In this document: piece after piece, positions 6,422 through 9,633 of the stretch
Position numbering within the stretch: the stretch's first letter is position 1
Layout of the letters: every line of letters begins with the position of its first letter
Assembly: GCA_946611595.1 (NCBI GenBank)
Contig: CAMODY010000061.1
Span: 1 to 9,633, forward strand
Reading direction: 5' to 3'
DNA length: 9,633 nt
DNA from: an uncultured Clostridia bacterium
GTDB lineage: Bacteria; Bacillota; Clostridia; Lachnospirales; Lachnospiraceae
Notes under the pieces: generated by a model
Told to the model about the DNA's origin: nothing
Databases searched by the model: none
The model's input: the letters and a program-made list of their open reading frames with translations, nothing else
Position numbers and translations under genes: made by a program

Positions 6422-6847
6422 TTACTCCTCTACTGTTTCGGATTCTTCCTCCGGCAGTTCCTTTTCATAAAGCATGGTGATCGCATCATCGTCCACCCGT
6501 GTGAGAGTGAGCGTATTTCCTGTGATCGTATAAATGTAATCCCAGTCTTCTCCCAGATTGTCATCATAAGCAATATGAATCTTTTCTCCGTCTGTCTGAT
6601 AAGTAAAGCTCATATTCCAGAATGTATCAAGGCCTGTTCCGTCTGCATTAAAAATGTATGCAGATGGGATGCCCATTTCCGGAAGAGATGGACTGCCATC
6701 ATCCGTGATCTGATTCCAGGTTCCGACCAAAGGCTCTCTTAAGGCTGCCTCTTCATTTCCACTTCCGGAAGGAGCGGCAGATCCACAGCCTGCGAGCAGT
6801 CCCAGACAAAGAACCGCACATATAATTGCAGAGATCAGTTTCTTCAT
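6422..6847 (-). CDS. Small lipoprotein, tandem paralogue 2
   Basis: A 141-residue predicted lipoprotein of unknown function. The signal peptide ends LGLLAGC with Cys21 as the lipidated residue, followed by a Ser/Gly-rich linker. The core matches paralogue 1 most closely: VGTWNQ, YIFNADGTGLDTFWNMSFTY, and YTITGNTLTLTRV; both carry the FW-x3-FTY segment after DGTG. At DNA level a 20-base stretch coding for FNADGTG is identical between this gene (6633-6652) and paralogue 1 (6239-6258). The C-terminus is an acidic tail (ELPEEESETVEE) absent from the other copies. The ATG at 6845-6847 has an AGAAGG ribosome binding site; the gap from paralogue 3 is 12 bases. The middle of an array of three transcribed together. 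Confidence 0.87.
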   Translation of the reverse strand: MKKLISAIICAVLCLGLLAGCGSAAPSGSGNEEAALREPLVGTWNQITDDGSPSLPEMGIPSAYIFNADGTGLDTFWNMSFTYQTDGEKIHIAYDDNLGEDWDYIYTITGNTLTLTRVDDDAITMLYEKELPEEESETVEE

Positions 6848-6859
6848 GTTCTACCTTCT

Positions 6860-7240
6860 TTATTTCTTCTTATACTGATTAGAGCTGCTGCCTTCTTCCG
6901 TCATTGTCAGGATGTTTCCATCGATCGAATACGTATAATCATACTCGCCATAATCACAGGAAAAATGAAGCTTTCCGCCTGATGCAGTATAGTCGATTTC
7001 GACATCCATCAGCCCAAAGACACCTGTTCCGTCATCATTAAATGTCCAATAATCTCCGAGCTTTTGATCTTCCGGAACATCAGCTTCCTCCCAGGTTCCA
7101 ACAAGTGCCGGGTCAACTGAAGATTTTGCCGGTGCAGGTTCAGCTTTCCCGCTGTTTCCGGATTCTTTGCTTCCACCACACGCTGCAAGGCAAAGTGCGC
7201 ACACAAGTGCTGCCGCCACTATCAATAAATGCTTTTTCAT
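6860..7240 (-). CDS. Small lipoprotein, tandem paralogue 3 (first of the array)
   Basis: A 126-residue predicted lipoprotein of unknown function. The signal peptide ends LCLAAC with Cys21 as the lipidated residue, then a linker rich in Ser, Lys, Pro and Ala. The core is the most diverged of the three: VGTWEE, YWTFNDDGTGVFG, VEIDYTASGGKLHFSC, YTYSIDGNILTMTEE, and a basic QYKKK end. The mature protein carries one further Cys in the core (HFSCDY). It has the strongest ribosome binding site of the array (GGAGG, six bases before the ATG at 7238-7240) and its own predicted promoter upstream, so it is the first gene of the lipoprotein transcript. Whether it binds a ligand or another protein cannot be told from sequence. 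Confidence 0.88.
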   Translation of the reverse strand: MKKHLLIVAAALVCALCLAACGGSKESGNSGKAEPAPAKSSVDPALVGTWEEADVPEDQKLGDYWTFNDDGTGVFGLMDVEIDYTASGGKLHFSCDYGEYDYTYSIDGNILTMTEEGSSSNQYKKK

Positions 7241-7293
7241 TAATTCCTCCAGGTTGTGTTTTTCTACCTGTTCTGTAAAATACGAACCTAAAA

Positions 7294-7322
7294 ATTATAA
7301 TATATTTCCGTTCAAAGCACAA
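7294..7322 (-). promoter_or_regulatory. Predicted promoter of the lipoprotein array
   Basis: On the minus strand, TTGTGC (7317-7322) and a perfect TATAAT (7294-7299) are separated by 17 bases. Transcription would start near 7287, leaving a leader of about 47 bases before the first lipoprotein ATG. The -35 box lies just past the regulator's stop codon. No clear terminator separates the regulator from the array, so read-through is also possible. Confidence 0.6.
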
Positions 7323-7323
7323 C

Positions 7324-8748
7324 CTAGGGACGTCCGGTAATTCGATACGAGAACAATAAATATTCACGAATATCTGCATCATCCAGATCCACATCTGTGA
7401 GCTGACGGATCTTATCTATGCGGTATATTAAAGAATTTCTGTGAATATTCAGTGCCCTTGAAGAATCAATCAAGGAGCGTTCATGCCGGAGGAAATAATA
7501 TAAAGTTTTATACAACTCTCCCCCATGTTTTGCATCATATTCTTTCAGTTTTTCCAGTGCGGGGTGGGCCATGTTTGCGCCAAAAATATCTTTTGATGTC
7601 TCATCGGTAAAATAGCGCATCGCAATCTCCGGCCTGATCCCGGCAAATTTTTCCGTTCCGTAAGAAAGTGCTACCTTTGCCTGGTGATAATAACTGTTAA
7701 AGCTTGTCAGATCATAGAACGGATAACTAAGACCAACACGCGCGCCCTGATAATAAAGCACCATGTCCAAATGTTTTTGAATCTCCTCATCCGTTTCCGT
7801 TAACGGGATAACCGCAACAACTTCCTCCCCGTATTTATATGCAAGAGAGCCTTTTAACGTATCAGTGATCATCTTTTCAATCTGTTCTCTCGGAACATGT
7901 CCGCAGCCGGTGATCAATGCAAGCCTATATCCGTTTTTGCAAGGCGCTATATATCGGTTTAAAACTTCTTTCCGTTCTACCTGTTCCGGTGTTTCAATCA
8001 GCTCCTGGATCAGATTACGGCTTGTTTTAAACGGATGATCCTCTTTATGCATGTTCATCCATTCATCGACAGCATCAGTCAAAACTTCCGCCAGATTCAG
8101 CATACCGAGCGTTACAGGGGTTTCATTTTCAATGATGATCAAAGTTCCAACCCGTTCATGACTAAGCGGGGAATAGATCAAGTAGTTAATACCCCTGTTA
8201 TCAATATCTGTTGTCGGAGGGCTGAAAAGAAACGGTACATTCTTTCCTCTTCTTTGGCTGGCCGATAGATTCCGATTCATTTTTTCATGCGTGATCGTCG
8301 TGGTTTCAAGCGGAAGATACCCGGTGTTTATAATAGAATCCCAGGCTTCGTTGACCTCTCCGAGTTCATGATGCGTTCTTGCAAGCACATGGTCCGTCTC
8401 GTCCACAAAAAATATCGGATTATGGAAAATACCATATGCTTTTTCGGCGATATCCTGCAGAGAACAGCCGTTAAAGATCATGTGATAGAGGGCGCGTTCC
8501 CAGAGCTCCCCTTCTCTTGCAGTGTCCAGAATTGTATTAATCGTCCTATCAAGCCCTGCATTCTTTACCAGAATCTGATCTTTTCCGTGCTTTAATACGA
8601 CCGCGTCCTTCTCCTGCGACGCAGTGACATGATTTTCAGCTATTTCATTGATTTTAATACCCTGAAGCGGCGCTGAGCCATTTGTGAGTTTGGACTCGGT
8701 ATCGAACTCCCTTAGTGCATCCGCAACAATATTCATTGTGATAAACAT
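7324..8748 (-). CDS. PucR/CdaR-family transcriptional regulator
   Basis: A cytoplasmic DNA-binding regulator of the PucR/CdaR type. The C-terminal 55 residues hold the family helix-turn-helix: LRHERSLIDSSRALNIHRNSLIYRIDKIRQL, then the conserved DDADIREYLLFSYRI end. Before it lies a CdaR GGDEF-like region (RLALITGCGHV through GARVGLSYPFYDLTSFNSYYHQAKVALSYG). The N-terminal half contains a stretch resembling a ligand-sensing domain (FHNPIFFVDETDHVLA) but I cannot name its ligand. The frame is open to an ATG at 8773-8775 (483 residues), but a perfect TATAAT at 8755-8760 lies inside that extension. The first ATG after it, at 8746-8748, gives 474 residues; an ATG at 8734-8736 gives 470. None has a clear Shine-Dalgarno. 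Targets could be itself, the lipoprotein array or the phosphodiesterase next door, all inference. Confidence 0.88.
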   Translation of the reverse strand: MFITMNIVADALREFDTESKLTNGSAPLQGIKINEIAENHVTASQEKDAVVLKHGKDQILVKNAGLDRTINTILDTAREGELWERALYHMIFNGCSLQDIAEKAYGIFHNPIFFVDETDHVLARTHHELGEVNEAWDSIINTGYLPLETTTITHEKMNRNLSASQRRGKNVPFLFSPPTTDIDNRGINYLIYSPLSHERVGTLIIIENETPVTLGMLNLAEVLTDAVDEWMNMHKEDHPFKTSRNLIQELIETPEQVERKEVLNRYIAPCKNGYRLALITGCGHVPREQIEKMITDTLKGSLAYKYGEEVVAVIPLTETDEEIQKHLDMVLYYQGARVGLSYPFYDLTSFNSYYHQAKVALSYGTEKFAGIRPEIAMRYFTDETSKDIFGANMAHPALEKLKEYDAKHGGELYKTLYYFLRHERSLIDSSRALNIHRNSLIYRIDKIRQLTDVDLDDADIREYLLFSYRITGRP

Positions 8749-8754
8749 ATGAAA

Positions 8755-8783
8755 ATTATAGTACGATTCATACAAAGGCGCAA
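8755..8783 (-). promoter_or_regulatory. Predicted promoter of the PucR/CdaR-type regulator
   Basis: On the minus strand, TTGCGC (8778-8783, 3/6 match) and a perfect TATAAT (8755-8760) are separated by 17 bases. Six bases (TTTCAT) separate the -10 from the ATG at 8746-8748, so the predicted start of transcription is the start codon itself, as for uvrC. Confidence 0.5.
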
Positions 8784-8785
8784 GA

Positions 8786-8815
8786 AACCCCTCTTTGTTT
8801 TTTCAAAGAGGGGTT
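8786..8815 (-). terminator. Hairpin terminator after the phosphodiesterase gene
   Basis: Perfect 12-base arms (AACCCCTCTTTG and CAAAGAGGGGTT) flank a six-base loop. It begins 24 bases past the stop of the phosphodiesterase gene and ends just before the regulator's -35 box. The T-run after the stem on the minus strand is short (TTTCTT), so termination may be partial. Confidence 0.72.
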
Positions 8816-8839
8816 AACAGAATTTACCGTAAAAAATCT

Positions 8840-9589
8840 TTAGTATGTCAACTCCGGCCGGTAGTTTTCAAAAATGATGGCATCATTTTCCGCTTCATCC
8901 ACCTTCGGAGTACGGGAGGTCCAGGCGATCAACATGATTCCTTTCTCTCTGAGTTTAAAGATCCGCTTTGGACGTTTGCAGATCTCATACGCGATAAAAT
9001 CCGGCTTATTCAGAAATGTCAGTTTGCAATAGGACAAAAGGTGCGCAACAAAGCGCGGAAGAATGCCTTTATATCCGCCCGGCTTTTCTGCGAGCTGCCC
9101 CCGGAAGATCTCCGGCGCATTTTTCTTAAACCAGTTAACGATAAAGGGGTTAAAAGATTCAATGCAGAATACACCTTTATAAGTTTTTAATATATCAAGG
9201 GTCTTTTGGCAGAGTTCTTTGTTTCTTCCGCCAGTCTTTAGTTCGACGATCAATGGCCCTGTTCCCTTTTCTAATACGCTCAGGACCTCTGTAAATAAAG
9301 GAATCATCTCCTCTGTCCCGGCTAAAGACATTTTCTTAAGATCTTCATAGTCATAGTCAACGACCTTGCCCTCTATCCCGCAGATCCTATTTAAGCTATC
9401 ATCATGAAACACAACGACCTGTCCGTCTTTTGAGAGCTGTACATCAAGCTCCGCTCCATATCCAGCATCGACTGCAGCGCGAAATGCTGCCAAGGAATTT
9501 TCCGGAATCCCATTTTTTATATCGTGCAGTCCGCGATGCGCATAATTGACATGCCAGAATTTATCTTTATCGAATAGTTTTTTTACCAC
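8840..9589 (-). CDS. Glycerophosphodiester phosphodiesterase family protein
   Basis: Hydrolyses glycerophosphodiesters, from phospholipid turnover, to sn-glycerol 3-phosphate and an alcohol; the real substrate is not shown by the sequence. The 249 residues form a single TIM-barrel domain with no signal peptide or membrane segment, so it should act in the cytoplasm. Expected catalytic and metal-binding residues are present: His18-Arg19 (AHRG), Glu30-Asn31 (PENSLAAF), Glu47 and Asp49 (AELDVQ), His62-Asp63 (VFHDDSLNR), and Glu116 with Lys118 (VELKTG). The C-terminal barrel strands are recognisable as GIMLIAWTSR and AIIFENYRPEL. The start is a GTG at 9587-9589 with an AGAGG ribosome binding site about eight bases before it; no in-frame ATG precedes the catalytic HRG motif. 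A hairpin follows the gene. Its neighbours do not point to a specific pathway. Confidence 0.94.
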   Translation of the reverse strand: MVKKLFDKDKFWHVNYAHRGLHDIKNGIPENSLAAFRAAVDAGYGAELDVQLSKDGQVVVFHDDSLNRICGIEGKVVDYDYEDLKKMSLAGTEEMIPLFTEVLSVLEKGTGPLIVELKTGGRNKELCQKTLDILKTYKGVFCIESFNPFIVNWFKKNAPEIFRGQLAEKPGGYKGILPRFVAHLLSYCKLTFLNKPDFIAYEICKRPKRIFKLREKGIMLIAWTSRTPKVDEAENDAIIFENYRPELTY

Positions 9590-9633
9590 TTATTTAACCT
9601 CTTTTCCTTGCTGTCTCGTCTCTGAAGTCAGAT
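9590..9633 (-). other. Right-edge sequence, possibly the tail of another minus-strand gene
   Basis: Two minus-strand frames stay open from the right edge: one ends at 9594 (12 residues visible, ending RKRG) and one at 9590 (13 residues visible, ending GKEVK), its stop directly touching the GTG of the phosphodiesterase gene. Either could be the end of an upstream gene in the same operon. The stretch also holds the phosphodiesterase ribosome binding site. Too short to identify. Confidence 0.25.

Noticed and set aside
6031..7240. The lipoproteins as substrates of the neighbouring sortase
   Set aside because: None has a C-terminal sorting motif followed by a hydrophobic stretch and basic tail. 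They carry N-terminal lipoboxes and are separated from the sortase by a terminator on the opposite strand.
8795..9190. A 131-codon plus-strand open frame antisense to the phosphodiesterase gene
   Set aside because: It overlaps a complete phosphodiesterase gene and the terminator hairpin, and its protein shows no domain or natural start context.
1..9633. CRISPR arrays, insertion sequences, tRNA or rRNA genes
   Set aside because: No regularly spaced direct repeats, transposase frames with terminal repeats, or cloverleaf-like sequences were seen on either strand.

Overview
The window looks like chromosomal DNA from a low-to-moderate G+C Firmicute, most likely class Clostridia and probably a member of Lachnospiraceae. 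The grounds are the gene order uvrC-hprK-murB-whiA-HPr-like-dnaE, the HPr kinase/HPr-Ser46 pair, a class B sortase, and Gram-positive lipoproteins with strong GGAGG-type ribosome binding sites. This placement is inferred from gene content and order and was not tested by a database search.

Region 1 (about 1-5050, all minus strand) is one tightly packed operon read from right to left: uvrC (nucleotide excision repair), hprK (HPr kinase/phosphorylase), murB (peptidoglycan precursor synthesis), whiA (DNA-binding protein), an HPr-like protein with Glu in place of the catalytic His15, and the start of dnaE (DNA polymerase III alpha, running off the left edge). The genes overlap or nearly touch: murB/whiA by 1 base, whiA/HPr-like by 4 bases, HPr-like/dnaE separated by 1 base. 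This suggests translational coupling. The kinase and its probable Ser46 substrate are made from one transcript. The HPr-like protein cannot take a phosphate from PEP through a His15, so it resembles Bacillus Crh rather than a PTS carrier.

Region 2 (5051-5168) is a short divergent promoter region between uvrC (minus) and a class B sortase (plus). The two predicted promoters overlap physically. uvrC has no visible Shine-Dalgarno, and its ATG sits where transcription would start.

Region 3 (5169-6005) holds the sortase and a strong hairpin that can terminate transcription from both sides.

Region 4 (6031-7322, minus strand) holds three tandem paralogous small lipoproteins with their own promoter. 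Each has its lipobox Cys at residue 21 and a shared GTW...F-N-x-DGTG...GN-LT-T core, so they arose by tandem duplication.

Region 5 (7324-8783, minus strand) is a PucR/CdaR-type regulator, again with a -10 box six bases before a Shine-Dalgarno-less ATG. A hairpin separates it from region 6 (8840-9589, minus strand), a cytoplasmic glycerophosphodiester phosphodiesterase. The last 44 bases may carry the tail of another gene.

No mobile element, CRISPR array, tRNA or rRNA was seen. Most genes are recognisable core functions. The points most worth a second look are the Glu15 HPr-like protein, the shortened WhiA, the two candidate leaderless genes and the lipoprotein array.
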